Of a stretch of 64,000 nt of DNA, positions 30,777 through 41,550 are shown piece by piece. The stretch comes from Flavobacteriales bacterium (GTDB taxonomy: Bacteria; Bacteroidota; Bacteroidia; Flavobacteriales; UBA7430): assembly GCA_022425195.1 (NCBI GenBank), contig JAKMFX010000011.1:54075-118074 (forward strand), read 5' to 3'. The stretch's first letter is position 1. Each line of letters starts with the position of its first letter. Both the position numbers and the translations under genes were made by a program. The notes under the pieces were generated by a model. That model searched no databases. It was not told the origin of the DNA and worked only from the letters and a program-made list of their open reading frames with translations.

Positions 30777-31967
30777 TTAGCGATAAAGAACCGTTTCTTT
30801 TTGGTTTTTGATAAACCAAACTAGACATATTCCTCCTATCAAGGCAATAATTATGCTCATGGCCATCATGGCACTACTGAGGCCCTCATGATCGGCAATC
30901 CACCCTATAAATGGCGCAATAATCGCAAAGGTGGTTCTGATGATAAAACTACGAATACTCATTACAGTTGCGCGAACATTGGATTCGGTGTGTTTGTTGA
31001 TGTAGTTTCTCAGTAATGGAGTTGCGTAGCCCCGATTTGCATAAAATAGGAATAAGATGAAAAGCCCCAGGTAATTTATGTTTTGGGCAATCAAAATATA
31101 GCCGAACACACTGGATGCAAAGATGAGAATCAAACTGTTTATAGGCTTTAGTGTCTTATCTATTCGATAGGCTAAGAATGCTACGACTCCCACCAAAATG
31201 TTCAGTAAAGCCCAGATGATTCCGTAATTTTTCATACCCATCCCAATATCCTTTAAAAAAGGCTGCGCCAACCAAGCCATCATGAGTGTTCCAATACCCA
31301 TAATAGCTGAGTAGATGATGTAGGTTCTCAGAATTTTAGATTCTATCAGAGAAAAACGTACAACAGATACGATCGATTCCCAAGAGTTTTTAAGGCGTTT
31401 CGTTTGTGTTTTGGGCTCCACCAAAGCGAAGGCAAAAGGGATGGTGATCATTGTCACGATGACCTGTGCATATGCGGGGTACCTAAAGGATATTGCTGCT
31501 AAGAAACCACCCAGGATACCGGCTGCGGCTTCCGAAAAATTTCCGATGGATACACTCCGTCCTTCGTATTTTAAAAAACGATCTTCAGCTTTTACCTCAA
31601 GAAGGCTGTCATACATAATGGCAGTATCTGCTCCGGATATAAAGCTATTACCAAGACCTAGAAAAATTTGTGCGACCAAAAACCACCAAAAGTCATAGGA
31701 AATAGAAAAGATACTAAAACCAACAAAAGCTAAAACACATCCAAGAATAAGTGTTTTGCGTCGACCTAAAATATCTGCTGCATAGCCTGATGGAATTTCA
31801 GTAAGCCCCAAGGATAAAGAATAGCAGGCTTGAATAATCATGATTTCTTGCAAGTTCAGACCGTGGTCTTGAAAAAAAAGAACAATAACCGGCATGATGA
31901 CCATAAACCAAAGGGAACCTTTGATGACAAATAGTTTCCAAATGTTTGGATGAGGTAGTTTGGTCAT
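30777..31967 (-). CDS. MFS transporter
   Basis: 12-TM pattern; 'LTEIPSGYAADILGRRKTLILGCVLAFVGF'. Confidence 0.85.
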   Translation of the reverse strand: MTKLPHPNIWKLFVIKGSLWFMVIMPVIVLFFQDHGLNLQEIMIIQACYSLSLGLTEIPSGYAADILGRRKTLILGCVLAFVGFSIFSISYDFWWFLVAQIFLGLGNSFISGADTAIMYDSLLEVKAEDRFLKYEGRSVSIGNFSEAAAGILGGFLAAISFRYPAYAQVIVTMITIPFAFALVEPKTQTKRLKNSWESIVSVVRFSLIESKILRTYIIYSAIMGIGTLMMAWLAQPFLKDIGMGMKNYGIIWALLNILVGVVAFLAYRIDKTLKPINSLILIFASSVFGYILIAQNINYLGLFILFLFYANRGYATPLLRNYINKHTESNVRATVMSIRSFIIRTTFAIIAPFIGWIADHEGLSSAMMAMSIIIALIGGICLVWFIKNQKETVLYR

Positions 31968-32860
31968 TTTCGAGGATGGTGTTGTATGATTTCTTCCCGA
32001 ATAAAGTCTCTGTCGATGTGCATGTATATTTCTGTGGTACTAATACTCTCATGACCTAACATGGTCTGGATGGCTCTCAAATCTGCACCTCCTTGCAAAA
32101 GGTGTGTCGCAAAGGAATGCCTAAAAGTATGAGGGCTAATGCTCTTTTTAATTCCTGCTATTTTTGCTTGTTTTTTCACGATGGTAAATATCATCATTCT
32201 TGTGAGTTGTTGTCCTCGATTGTTGAGAAAAACAAAATCCTCATGACCTGTTGCTATGTTCTGATGACTGCGAACCAACTGAATATAATTCTTAAGATAT
32301 TTAACCAGCGTTTTGTTTAAGGGGACTAAGCGTTCTTTGTTTCCTTTACCAATGACAGTTAAAAAGCCATCATCCAAGAAGAGTTTTGAGCATTTCAACT
32401 CAATGAGTTCCGTAACTCTTAAGCCACAGGAATAAAGTGTTTCTAATAGAGTTCGGTTGCGTTCACCATGTCTGCTTGATAAATCCACAGAGTCAATGAT
32501 TTGGTTGATTTCCTTGGGGTTTAAGGTGTCGGGTAATTTTCTCTCGGAGCGCGGACGGTCTATATGGTCGCAGGGGTTTGTATCAGTAATGTTTTCTACA
32601 CACAAATAATGAAAGAAGGATTTTATACCCGAAAGAATTCGTGCTTGAGACTTGCTCCCCATTTTTTGTTTGTGAAGTTCCTCTATAAAATGGCGAAGGG
32701 TTTCTGTAGTGACCCTCGTACAGTCTTTGAGGTCTTGCTGAACACAAAATAGAGATAGTTTATTGACATCGCGTAGATAGGCCTCAACAGAATTGTCTGA
32801 TAAAGCCCGTTCAAGTACGAGGTAATTCCGGTATTCTTTTAAAGCACTTTTCCAGTTCAT
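31964..32860 (-). CDS. xerD: Tyrosine recombinase XerD-like
   Basis: 'LYSCGLRVTELIELK', 'IGKGNKERLVPL', 'SPHTFRHSFATHLLQGGADLRAIQTMLGHESISTTEIYMHID'. Confidence 0.92.
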   Translation of the reverse strand: MNWKSALKEYRNYLVLERALSDNSVEAYLRDVNKLSLFCVQQDLKDCTRVTTETLRHFIEELHKQKMGSKSQARILSGIKSFFHYLCVENITDTNPCDHIDRPRSERKLPDTLNPKEINQIIDSVDLSSRHGERNRTLLETLYSCGLRVTELIELKCSKLFLDDGFLTVIGKGNKERLVPLNKTLVKYLKNYIQLVRSHQNIATGHEDFVFLNNRGQQLTRMMIFTIVKKQAKIAGIKKSISPHTFRHSFATHLLQGGADLRAIQTMLGHESISTTEIYMHIDRDFIREEIIQHHPRK

Positions 32861-32891
32861 TTCTTATATTAGCCCAACCAATAGCAAATAT

Positions 32892-33314
32892 ATGAAAGTG
32901 ATCATCATCAATGGGCCCAACTTAAATCTTTTGGGAAAGAGAGAGCCTACAATTTATGGGAACCAAACCTTTGAGTCTTATTTGGAGACTTTAAAGTCCG
33001 AGTTTTCGGATGTTACGATAGATTATTATCAGAGTAATGTGGAAGGTGAACTTATTGATAAAATCCATGAAGTTGGATTTTCGTATGACGCAATCATCAT
33101 GAATGCTGGAGGATACACACATACATCTGTTGCATTATCAGATGCCATTTCATCAGTAGAGACTCCCTGTATAGAAGTTCACATTTCTGAACCCGTAGCG
33201 AGAGAATCTTTCAGACACATCTCATTAATAGCTGCTAAGTGTAAGGGGAGTATCAGTGGTTTTGGGATGGATTCCTACCGATTGGGATTGCTTTCAGTTA
33301 TCGGTAAGCAATAG
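32892..33314 (+). CDS. aroQ: Type II 3-dehydroquinate dehydratase
   Basis: 'INGPNLNLLGKREPTIYG', 'YQSNVEGELIDKIHE', 'NAGGYTHTSVAL', 'EVHISEPVARESFRHIS'. Confidence 0.95.
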   Translation: MKVIIINGPNLNLLGKREPTIYGNQTFESYLETLKSEFSDVTIDYYQSNVEGELIDKIHEVGFSYDAIIMNAGGYTHTSVALSDAISSVETPCIEVHISEPVARESFRHISLIAAKCKGSISGFGMDSYRLGLLSVIGKQ

Positions 33315-33389
33315 CGGGTTTAATTTCCCTCTTTAAAGGAACCTTCCTCAAGTTTTTATTTATTCATTTATAACATCATTCATCATTTC

Positions 33390-34178
33390 ATGCATTCTAG
33401 AGAAGAAAAGTTACAAGCCTTTGGAAGACTCTTGGATATCATGGATGACTTAAGAGCTAAGTGTCCTTGGGATATGAAACAGACGATGGACAGTCTTCGA
33501 CACTTGACCATTGAGGAGACCTATGAGCTGTGCGATGCCATACTGGATGGAGATATGGAAGAAGTCAAGAAAGAACTTGGAGACATTTTATTGCATATGG
33601 TGTTTTATGCAAAAATGGGTTCGGAGCAAAAAGCCTTTGACATTGCAGATGTTTTGAACGGGATTTCAGAAAAGTTGATTTATCGTCATCCTCATATTTA
33701 TGGAGATGTGGATGTTCAGGATGAGGAAGAGGTCAAGCGAAATTGGGAGCAATTAAAATTGAAAGAAAAAGGTGCCAATGCTTCTGTTTTAGAGGGAGTT
33801 CCTAGTTCTTTACCTGCTTTGGTGAAAGCCATAAGAATTCAAGATAAAGTCCGTGGTGTAGGATTCGACTGGGCCGATAAGAAAGATGTCTGGGCAAAAG
33901 TCAAAGAGGAATTAGCGGAATTCGAATACGAAGTAGAAAATACCAACACCCGTGAAATGGAAGCTGAGTATGGAGATCTTCTTTTTTCTTTGGTCAACTA
34001 TGCCCGTCATCTAAACATCAACCCAGAAGACGCCTTAGAACGCACCAATAAAAAATTTAGAGCGCGTTTTCAGGCTATGGAGTTCCTCATATTGAAGGAT
34101 GAAAAGAGCTTGTCAGATATGAATTTAGCTGAAATGGATTTGTATTGGGAAAGGGTGAAGGAGCAAATGAAATCTTAA
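33390..34178 (+). CDS. mazG: Nucleoside triphosphate pyrophosphohydrolase MazG
   Basis: 'LRAKCPWDMKQTMDSLRHLTIEETYELCDAI', 'KKELGDILLHMVFYAKM', 'KVGFDW'-type motif (GVGFDWADK). Confidence 0.95.
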   Translation: MHSREEKLQAFGRLLDIMDDLRAKCPWDMKQTMDSLRHLTIEETYELCDAILDGDMEEVKKELGDILLHMVFYAKMGSEQKAFDIADVLNGISEKLIYRHPHIYGDVDVQDEEEVKRNWEQLKLKEKGANASVLEGVPSSLPALVKAIRIQDKVRGVGFDWADKKDVWAKVKEELAEFEYEVENTNTREMEAEYGDLLFSLVNYARHLNINPEDALERTNKKFRARFQAMEFLILKDEKSLSDMNLAEMDLYWERVKEQMKS

Positions 34179-34215
34179 GTTTCATCTGACAGACCCCTTG
34201 TCAATCATCACCCCA

Positions 34216-35436
34216 TTATTCGTGTCTTAAAGCTTCTATCGGATCTAGTCTTGAAGCTTTGATGGCTGGGTATATCCCCGACGCCAAGCCTACTAAAAAG
34301 CATAGTACCACACTTGCACCTAACCAAACCCAGGGAATTACGAATGCAGATTTTACAACAAAAGAGGTAATATTTCCGATAAAGATTCCCAAGAGAATAC
34401 CCACGACACCTCCCATTTGGCAGATGACAATGGCTTCTACTAAAAACTGTTGTTTGATTGTGCTTGAGGGAGCTCCAATGGCTTTTCGAGTTCCAATTTC
34501 TTTTGTTCTTTCGGTAACACTCACCAGCATAATGTTCATTAGTGCAATGGCCGCTCCCAAGAGGGTAATGAAACCAATCATTGTTGCAGCCTGTGTCACA
34601 TAATCCAAGTTTTCCATTAGTGATTTTGCCAGACCATCACTCTTGGTGATGTGGAAATTATTTTTTTCTTTCGGTTTCAGCCTTCGAACACTTCTAAAAA
34701 CACCTGTAGCTTCCCCAATTATTGCATCGATTACATAACTACTATTTGTCATAATACTTATGGATGCTGAGGGTCTATAGGCTATGTTATTTCGCAAATA
34801 ACTGTTGGGAACCATACAGCTTTTGTCTCCTCCCATACTCATGCTAGACCCCTTTTCTTTTAAAACACCAACAACGCTCATCCGTTTATTGTTTACAGAG
34901 ATAACACTACCGATCGCATCTGGAGAAGTATTAAACAGTTTTTTATAGATGTCTTGCCCAATCAGTACGACATTATTATTGAGATTTATATCATTTTGGT
35001 TGATATTTCTACCAATTTCAATTTCATATCCTGAAACATTAAGGTAGTTCTCATCCACACCCAAGATTCTGATATTAGGATGGGTTTTTTTGGATTGGTA
35101 ATTTAGAGTAGCGATTCCAGTTGCGGAATACGAAACAGAGGTTAAGCCCATTTCCTCAAACCGTTTTTTAAACTCTAGAGCTTCTTTATACTCTATAATG
35201 GGGTTGTCGGTTTTTCGTTCTTCTCGAGAGCGAGTTCCTCTTTCTTGATGTTGAAGCGTAAACGTGTTTGCTCCCATCATAGAGAAATTATCGTTTAATG
35301 CATGATCAATAGAGTCGATGGCTGTAAGTATGCCGACCAGAGCAGAGATACCAATAGCAATGATTGAAACCGTGATGCTGGTTCTCAAACGATGCCCTTT
35401 GATGGAGTTAAGCGCTATTTTAATACTTTCTATCAA
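34216..35436 (-). CDS. MacB-like ABC transporter permease (FtsX family)
   Basis: '[25 protein letters not shown]', '[27 protein letters not shown]', '[17 protein letters not shown]'. Confidence 0.9.
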   Translation of the reverse strand: MIESIKIALNSIKGHRLRTSITVSIIAIGISALVGILTAIDSIDHALNDNFSMMGANTFTLQHQERGTRSREERKTDNPIIEYKEALEFKKRFEEMGLTSVSYSATGIATLNYQSKKTHPNIRILGVDENYLNVSGYEIEIGRNINQNDINLNNNVVLIGQDIYKKLFNTSPDAIGSVISVNNKRMSVVGVLKEKGSSMSMGGDKSCMVPNSYLRNNIAYRPSASISIMTNSSYVIDAIIGEATGVFRSVRRLKPKEKNNFHITKSDGLAKSLMENLDYVTQAATMIGFITLLGAAIALMNIMLVSVTERTKEIGTRKAIGAPSSTIKQQFLVEAIVICQMGGVVGILLGIFIGNITSFVVKSAFVIPWVWLGASVVLCFLVGLASGIYPAIKASRLDPIEALRHE

Positions 35437-35478
35437 TTTTTTCAGCGATCTATTTCAAAGGGGGATGGAAAGACGATT

Positions 35479-36756
35479 TTAATATCGGTTTTTTGACTTC
35501 TGCGCTCTTTTATCTCTTGAACGGTTGGCCTTATTATCCGAATCAGCAGTTCTTTTTAGAGGTTTGTTATAGTTTCTTTGCCCCCGAGTTTTGGTTTTTT
35601 TCTCTGGCATTTCCTCAACTTCATCTGCAAAAGGATGCTGTGTGACGACCGGTATTTTCTGGTCAATAAGTTTTTGTATGTCTTTTAAATAGGCCCTTTC
35701 TTCAATGTTACAGAAGGATACAGCAACGCCTGAATTTTTCGCACGTCCAGTTCGACCAATACGGTGAACGTAAGTTTCGGGGACGTTCGGTAAATCGTAG
35801 TTGATGACCAATTCGAGTTCATCAACATCAATACCTCTTGCAGCAATATCTGTAGCAATGAGTACCTTAGTGTCTCTGTTTTTAAAATTCTCCAAAGCTC
35901 TTTGTCGTGCTCCTTGAGATTTGTTGCCGTGAATGGCTTCAGACTTGATTTGAACTTTATCCAGTTGTTTTACAATTTTATTGGCACCGTGTTTGGTTCT
36001 AGAAAAGACCAATACGGAATCGATTTCATTTTCTTTGATTAAGTGAATGAGTAATTTGGTTTTACTCTTCTTACTCACGTAATAAAGCGCTTGTTCAACT
36101 TTTTCGGAAGTGGCCTGCTCTGGTTTAATGGTCACCTTTTCGGGTTTACCGAGTATAGATTGAGAAAGCTTTACAATAGATTGCGGCATGGTCGCAGAGA
36201 AGAACAATGATTGTCTTTTTTCTGGAAGCGCTGCGATCACCTTTTTGATGTCATGAATGAAGCCCATGTCCAACATGTGATCCGCTTCGTCGAGGACACA
36301 ATACTTTACATCTTTTAGGGAGATGTAGCCTTGGTTCATTAAGTCTAACAATCTGCCGGGTGTAGCCACCAAGATATCTACTCCATTTCGCAGTGCATTG
36401 GTTTGTGCACCTTGCTTAACACCTCCAAAGATGACGGTGTTTTTTACGTGGGTATGTTTGGCATATTTAGAACAGTTTTCACCAATCTGTATGGCCAACT
36501 CACGGGTAGGCGTAACAATAAGCGCAGTTATTTTCCGTCTTCCATTTTCATGAGTTTTGGAGTTGTGTATATGTTGAATGATTGGAATGGAAAAAGCGGC
36601 TGTCTTTCCCGTACCCGTTTGCGCACATCCCAATAGATCTTTTCGATCGAGTAGAATGGGTATAGATTGTTCTTGAATAGGGGTTGGTTGTGAATATCCT
36701 TCAGCTTCTAAAGCTTTAAGTATGGGGTCTATAACCCCTAGATCTTTAAATGTCAT
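35479..36756 (-). CDS. DEAD-box RNA helicase RhlE-like with basic C-terminal tail
   Basis: 'AQTGTGKTAAFSIPII', 'LDEADHMLDMGF', 'HRIGRTGRAKNSG'; C-term 'KKTKTRGQRNYNKPLKRTADSDNKANRSRDKRAQKSKNRY'. Confidence 0.92.
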   Translation of the reverse strand: MTFKDLGVIDPILKALEAEGYSQPTPIQEQSIPILLDRKDLLGCAQTGTGKTAAFSIPIIQHIHNSKTHENGRRKITALIVTPTRELAIQIGENCSKYAKHTHVKNTVIFGGVKQGAQTNALRNGVDILVATPGRLLDLMNQGYISLKDVKYCVLDEADHMLDMGFIHDIKKVIAALPEKRQSLFFSATMPQSIVKLSQSILGKPEKVTIKPEQATSEKVEQALYYVSKKSKTKLLIHLIKENEIDSVLVFSRTKHGANKIVKQLDKVQIKSEAIHGNKSQGARQRALENFKNRDTKVLIATDIAARGIDVDELELVINYDLPNVPETYVHRIGRTGRAKNSGVAVSFCNIEERAYLKDIQKLIDQKIPVVTQHPFADEVEEMPEKKTKTRGQRNYNKPLKRTADSDNKANRSRDKRAQKSKNRY

Positions 36757-36909
36757 ATATGGCGTATAAGCCTCAAAGGTAGTTCAAATGATTGGAATCT
36801 GATTGAGAAATGCTATGGATACTTTTTAATGGGCTGTAAATTGAAATTTTTCAAATTTTACAATCCCCTCAGGGTTGGTCAATTCATAAAAGCGTAGTAA
36901 TTTGCAGCC

Positions 36910-38442
36910 ATGCAAGAAAAGATACTTATCCTCGACTTTGGTTCTCAATATACGCAGCTTATTGCGCGTAGAGTGAGAGAGTTAAATATTTATTGTGAGA
37001 TTCATCCTTACAATAAAATCCCTGAATTAACCGATAATTTGAAAGGCGTAATTCTTTCAGGTTCTCCTCATTCGGTACGTGAAGAAAATGCACCGATACC
37101 CAATTTGGAAAATATCAAAGGAAAATTACCCTTATTAGGGGTTTGTTATGGGGCTCAACATCTGGCTCATAAGTTTGGTGGAGAAGTTTTACCCTCCAAA
37201 ATTCGTGAGTATGGTCGTGCCAACTTATCTTTTGTTGACGACACTCACCCTTTGCTTAAAGGAGTTCCCACAGGTTCTCAAGTATGGATGAGCCATGGTG
37301 ATACCATTGCCAAACTTCCAGAAGGGTACAAGGTAATTGCTTCCACACATGATGTAGAATGTGCGGGGTATTATATAGAGAATGAGGAAACCTATGCGAT
37401 TCAATTTCACCCTGAAGTATATCACTCTTCAGACGGGGCAACGCTTCTAAAAAACTTTTTGGTAGACATCTGTTCTTGTTCTCAAGATTGGACATCAGCG
37501 TCTTTTGTTGAAACCACCGTAGCAGCCTTAAAAGAGAAATTAGGAAATGACAAAGTGGTTCTTGGTTTGTCCGGAGGTGTTGACTCTTCGGTGACGGCAG
37601 TTTTGTTACACAAAGCCATCGGTTCAAACTTACACTGTGTTTTTGTAGACAACGGATTGCTCCGTAAAGATGAGTTTAGCGGAGTTTTGAAGCAATATGA
37701 GGGGATGGGTTTAAACGTTACTGGAGTTGATGCTAAGGATCGTTTTTACAATGATCTAGCAGGCTTGTCTGACCCAGAGAAAAAGAGAAAAGCCATTGGT
37801 AAAGCTTTTATTGATGTGTTTGATGATGAGTCCAACAAAATAGAAGATGTCGTTTGGTTGGCACAGGGGACTATATATCCAGATGTTATTGAATCCGTAT
37901 CTGCTACGGGTGGTCCCTCAGCGACCATTAAATCACATCACAATGTAGGTGGTTTACCCGATTATATGAAGTTGAAAATTGTAGAGCCCCTAAACACACT
38001 CTTTAAAGATGAAGTGCGCAGGGTAGGGAAAGCTATGGGCTTGTCTCATGAACTTTTAGGAAGACATCCTTTTCCAGGACCGGGGTTGGCCATTCGAATT
38101 TTGGGCGATATCACTCCAGAAAAAGTAGCCATCCTCCAAGAGGTAGATCATGTATTTATTCAAGGCTTGAAAGATCACGGTCTGTATGATGATGTGTGGC
38201 AAGCAGGAGCTATGTTGTTGCCGGTACAGTCTGTGGGTGTGATGGGTGATGAGCGCACCTATGAAAAAGTGGTTGCATTACGTGCCGTTGAATCTGTAGA
38301 CGGTATGACAGCGGATTGGGTGCATTTACCTTATGAGTTTTTGGCAAAAGTCTCTAATGATATTATCAATAAAGTTAAAGGAGTGAACAGAGTTGTTTAT
38401 GATATTAGCTCTAAGCCTCCAGCAACTATTGAATGGGAATAA
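36910..38442 (+). CDS. guaA: GMP synthase (glutamine-hydrolysing)
   Basis: '[20 protein letters not shown]', 'GVCYGAQ', '[21 protein letters not shown]', C-terminal '[18 protein letters not shown]'. Confidence 0.97.
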   Translation: MQEKILILDFGSQYTQLIARRVRELNIYCEIHPYNKIPELTDNLKGVILSGSPHSVREENAPIPNLENIKGKLPLLGVCYGAQHLAHKFGGEVLPSKIREYGRANLSFVDDTHPLLKGVPTGSQVWMSHGDTIAKLPEGYKVIASTHDVECAGYYIENEETYAIQFHPEVYHSSDGATLLKNFLVDICSCSQDWTSASFVETTVAALKEKLGNDKVVLGLSGGVDSSVTAVLLHKAIGSNLHCVFVDNGLLRKDEFSGVLKQYEGMGLNVTGVDAKDRFYNDLAGLSDPEKKRKAIGKAFIDVFDDESNKIEDVVWLAQGTIYPDVIESVSATGGPSATIKSHHNVGGLPDYMKLKIVEPLNTLFKDEVRRVGKAMGLSHELLGRHPFPGPGLAIRILGDITPEKVAILQEVDHVFIQGLKDHGLYDDVWQAGAMLLPVQSVGVMGDERTYEKVVALRAVESVDGMTADWVHLPYEFLAKVSNDIINKVKGVNRVVYDISSKPPATIEWE

Positions 38443-38445
38443 TTC

Positions 38446-38478
38446 AAAAAAAAAGCACTCATATGAGTGCTTTTTTTT
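38446..38478. terminator. Bidirectional Rho-independent terminator between convergent guaA and lysA
   Basis: A-run + GCACTCATATGAGTGC + T8; symmetric palindromic stem. Confidence 0.88.
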
Positions 38479-38499
38479 GTGTTGTTATTTTTTGTACTT

Positions 38500-39705
38500 C
38501 TAGATTTTGATGTCGATGACTTTTTGATTTTTCAAAAGATCTTCCATGGTTTCTCTTTCTCGAATTAAGTGCGTCTCACCTTTTAAAGTTAGAACTTCAG
38601 CAGGTTTAAATCTTGAGTTGTAATTGGATGCCATGGAGTAACAATAGGCACCCGCATTTTCAAAGAGTAAAATATCTTTTTCTCGAACTTCGTTCAAGAT
38701 TCGATCTGTAGCAAATGTGTCAGATTCACAAATGTATCCAACCACAGAATACATTTTCTTTTCCCCATTGGGGTTAGAGATGTTTTTTATGTTGTGATGT
38801 GAATTGTAAAACATAGGACGAATCAAATGATTGAAGCCACTGTTAACGGCAACAAAAGTACAGGCTGTAGTTTGTTTGATTACGTTTACATCAGCCAAGA
38901 AAGAACCGGACTCACTCACCATAAACTTCCCAGGCTCAAATCTAAGCGTCAAGTCTTTTTGTCTTTTTTCACAGTATTCGTTGAAAAGTTTACTGAACTG
39001 AGTACCAATTTTTGCGATGTCTGTTTCTAGATCATTCTCCTTGTATTTAATTTTAAATCCACTTCCAAAGTCAATAGATGTGATGTCTTCAAACTGATCA
39101 GCAATGGTGAAAATTAATTTGGCCACCCGCTCAAAAATATCTGCTTGAACAATGTCAGATCCCGTGTGAACATGGATCCCTTCAACTTTAATGTTGTATT
39201 TTTTTGTCAAGCGGAGTACAATAGGGATTTGGTGAATAGAAATTCCAAATTTAGAGTCAATATGACCTACACTGATATTGTTATTCCCTCCAGCCATTAA
39301 ATGCGGGTTTACCCTTATGAAAATGGGTGTATTTGGAAACTTAAGCCCAATTTTTTCTAGTATTGAAATATTATCAATTGTGATTTTAGTGCCAATATTA
39401 ATGGCTTCTTCGTATTCTTCAATAGAAACACCATTGGGCGTAAATATGATGTCTTCAGGAGCAAACCCTGCCTTCAATCCCATTTGTATTTCTTGAATGG
39501 AAACACAATCTAACCCGGATCCCATTTCTTTGAAAAGCTTCAGAATCGAAAGGTTGGTAAGCGCTTTCGCCGCAAAGTGAATTTTAAGATTTTTTACATC
39601 AAAAGCGTTTTTAAACGATTGATACTTTTCAATAATCACATCACCATCGTATACATACAAGGGTGTGCCATATTCTTGGGCTATGTGAGACAGGTTATTT
39701 TTCAT
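38500..39705 (-). CDS. lysA: Diaminopimelate decarboxylase
   Basis: 'YGTPLYVYDGDVIIEKYQSFKNAF', 'HFAAKALTNLSILKLFKEMGSGLDCVS', 'CESDTFATDR', 'ENAGAYCYSMASNYN'. Confidence 0.92.
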   Translation of the reverse strand: MKNNLSHIAQEYGTPLYVYDGDVIIEKYQSFKNAFDVKNLKIHFAAKALTNLSILKLFKEMGSGLDCVSIQEIQMGLKAGFAPEDIIFTPNGVSIEEYEEAINIGTKITIDNISILEKIGLKFPNTPIFIRVNPHLMAGGNNNISVGHIDSKFGISIHQIPIVLRLTKKYNIKVEGIHVHTGSDIVQADIFERVAKLIFTIADQFEDITSIDFGSGFKIKYKENDLETDIAKIGTQFSKLFNEYCEKRQKDLTLRFEPGKFMVSESGSFLADVNVIKQTTACTFVAVNSGFNHLIRPMFYNSHHNIKNISNPNGEKKMYSVVGYICESDTFATDRILNEVREKDILLFENAGAYCYSMASNYNSRFKPAEVLTLKGETHLIRERETMEDLLKNQKVIDIKI

Positions 39706-40017
39706 AATATAAGACCAATTCGCCCTTTTTATTGGGCGTGTTTAGGGCAGCAAATTTATAGCATTTATTTGGATTAGCAAACGCTTCAATCTATAAGTGG
39801 CAAGGCTTTGTTTGGCTCACCATTCATTCGTAATATTTTAACTGCTTGATTTGAATGGATAATGGCTTAAAAATGATTTAATGGGTAAAGCTGGGCTTGA
39901 TCAGATTTCCCTTTCATATTCTTGATCATGATCTATGTAAATGGCTCACATGTATCTGTTGATTACTTTCTCTAAAGCTCAGATTAGGCATATAAAAACA
40001 CCCTATATTAGTTGTCA

Positions 40018-40791
40018 ATGAAATACGGGATTGCACATATTAGCATTATTCCAATGCGGGCTGAAGCAGCTGATACATCAGAAATGGTGAATCAGATTCT
40101 TTTTGGGGAGCATTATAAGGTTGTTGACAAACGCGTAAAATGGGTTAAAGTTCGCTTGTCTCATGATGAGTATGAGGGTTGGATTTGTATCAAGCAATTT
40201 TTTGAAATTGACAAAGCCCAATATTTAAGCTTATCTGACGACTCTCCATATTACAATTATAATTTGATGGATGCCCTAAGTACCGATTCTGGGGATATGA
40301 TCCCCATAGGCTTGGGAAGTACTTTGCCTTTTTACGATGGAGAACATTGTTTGATTAATGATCAGCGTTTTCATTTTGAAGGCGCTCAGCAACCGGATGA
40401 AAAGAACAGAAAGTCCGATGTTGTCAATACGGCTTTTATGTATTTGCACGCTCCTTACTTGTGGGGTGGTCGTTCTCCTATGGGCATTGATTGTTCAGGT
40501 TTTACCCAAATGGCTTACCGCTTGAATGGTAAATCTATTCCTCGTGATGCTTCTCAGCAAATCAAATTGGGTACGACATTGAGTTTTATAGAAGAAGCTG
40601 AGCCTGGAGATCTAGCTTTTTTTGATGATGCAGAAGGTAATATCGTTCACGTAGGGATGATTTTAGAAAACAATCACATACTTCACGCTTCAGGAAAAGT
40701 TAGGGTAGACCGAGTTGATCAACAAGGTATTTTCAATGAAGAGTTGGGAACACATACCCATAAACTTCGGTTGATAAAAGATATTTTTTAA
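40018..40791 (+). CDS. C40 (NlpC/P60) peptidase with N-terminal SH3-like domain
   Basis: 'YLWGGRSPMGIDCSGFTQMAYRLNGKSIPRDASQQ', 'GDLAFFDDAEGNIVHVGMI', 'HASGKVRVD'. ATG 40018 preferred over the TTG at 40012. Confidence 0.9.
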   Translation: MKYGIAHISIIPMRAEAADTSEMVNQILFGEHYKVVDKRVKWVKVRLSHDEYEGWICIKQFFEIDKAQYLSLSDDSPYYNYNLMDALSTDSGDMIPIGLGSTLPFYDGEHCLINDQRFHFEGAQQPDEKNRKSDVVNTAFMYLHAPYLWGGRSPMGIDCSGFTQMAYRLNGKSIPRDASQQIKLGTTLSFIEEAEPGDLAFFDDAEGNIVHVGMILENNHILHASGKVRVDRVDQQGIFNEELGTHTHKLRLIKDIF

Positions 40792-40849
40792 TCCAAAACT
40801 TATAATTTGTTATGTACTGTTTACAAAAGTGCAGATTATCCCAAATAAA

Positions 40850-41489
40850 TTATTGAATAAATGGGTTGTTTTTTCTTTCGAATCCTATGCTTGTTTTTTG
40901 GCCGTGACCGGGGTATACAACCATCTTATCATCGAGTATGAGCAGTTTTTCTTTGATAGATTTTAGGAGGGTTGCATGGTCGCCCAGAGGTAAATCTGTC
41001 CGCCCAATACTAAGGTGAAATAAGACGTCAGCAGAGAGTAAAATATTTTCATTTTCGTTAACCAAACAGATGTGTCCTGGGGCATGCCCTGGTGTGAAAA
41101 TGATTTCAAAGGAACTGTTTCCAAAACTTATATGATCTCCCTCTTCAACAAAATGACCCACTTCAGGAAGCGCTTCCAAGTGCAGATCATATTGTTCTGC
41201 GGTAAGTGGAGCATATTCCAGAAGCGGAAGATCAGCCTTGTGCATAATGGGTTTTATGTTGTAAGTTTCTGAGACAAACTTATTTCCAAATAGATGATCC
41301 AGATGGCAATGCGTATTCACAAGCGCCATAGGTTTTAAGCCTTTTTCTTCAATGAAGTTTTTAAGTATCGTATTGTCATTTTGATCATAACAACCCGGGT
41401 CAACAATAATGCACTCCAGAGTTTCGTCATAAGCAATGTATGTATTCTCCTGAAAGGGGTTGAAGGTGAAGCTTTTAATTTGTATCATT
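40850..41489 (-). CDS. MBL-fold metallohydrolase (glyoxalase II-like)
   Basis: 'TFNPFQENTYIAYDE', 'NTHCHLDHLFGN', 'TPGHAPGHICLV', 'YPGHGQKTSIGFE'. Confidence 0.9.
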
Positions 41490-41550
41490 AGGACTGTCTT
41501 TTTTACTTTTAACAAAGTAATTATTTAAAGCAAGAATAACCTAACTTTAC

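Noticed and set aside
31964-32860. Tyrosine recombinase as evidence of a mobile element
   Set aside because: It looks like the housekeeping XerD between an MFS gene and aroQ, with no att-like repeats or cargo noticed.
37256-37627. - strand ORFs inside guaA (37225, 37256, 37746)
   Set aside because: Fully antisense to a highly conserved gene; no coding-like composition.
39924-39933. Perfect palindrome GATCATGATC in the intergenic region before the NlpC/P60 gene
   Set aside because: A 10-bp palindrome in AT-rich DNA is expected by chance at this scale; no second copy was noticed nearby.
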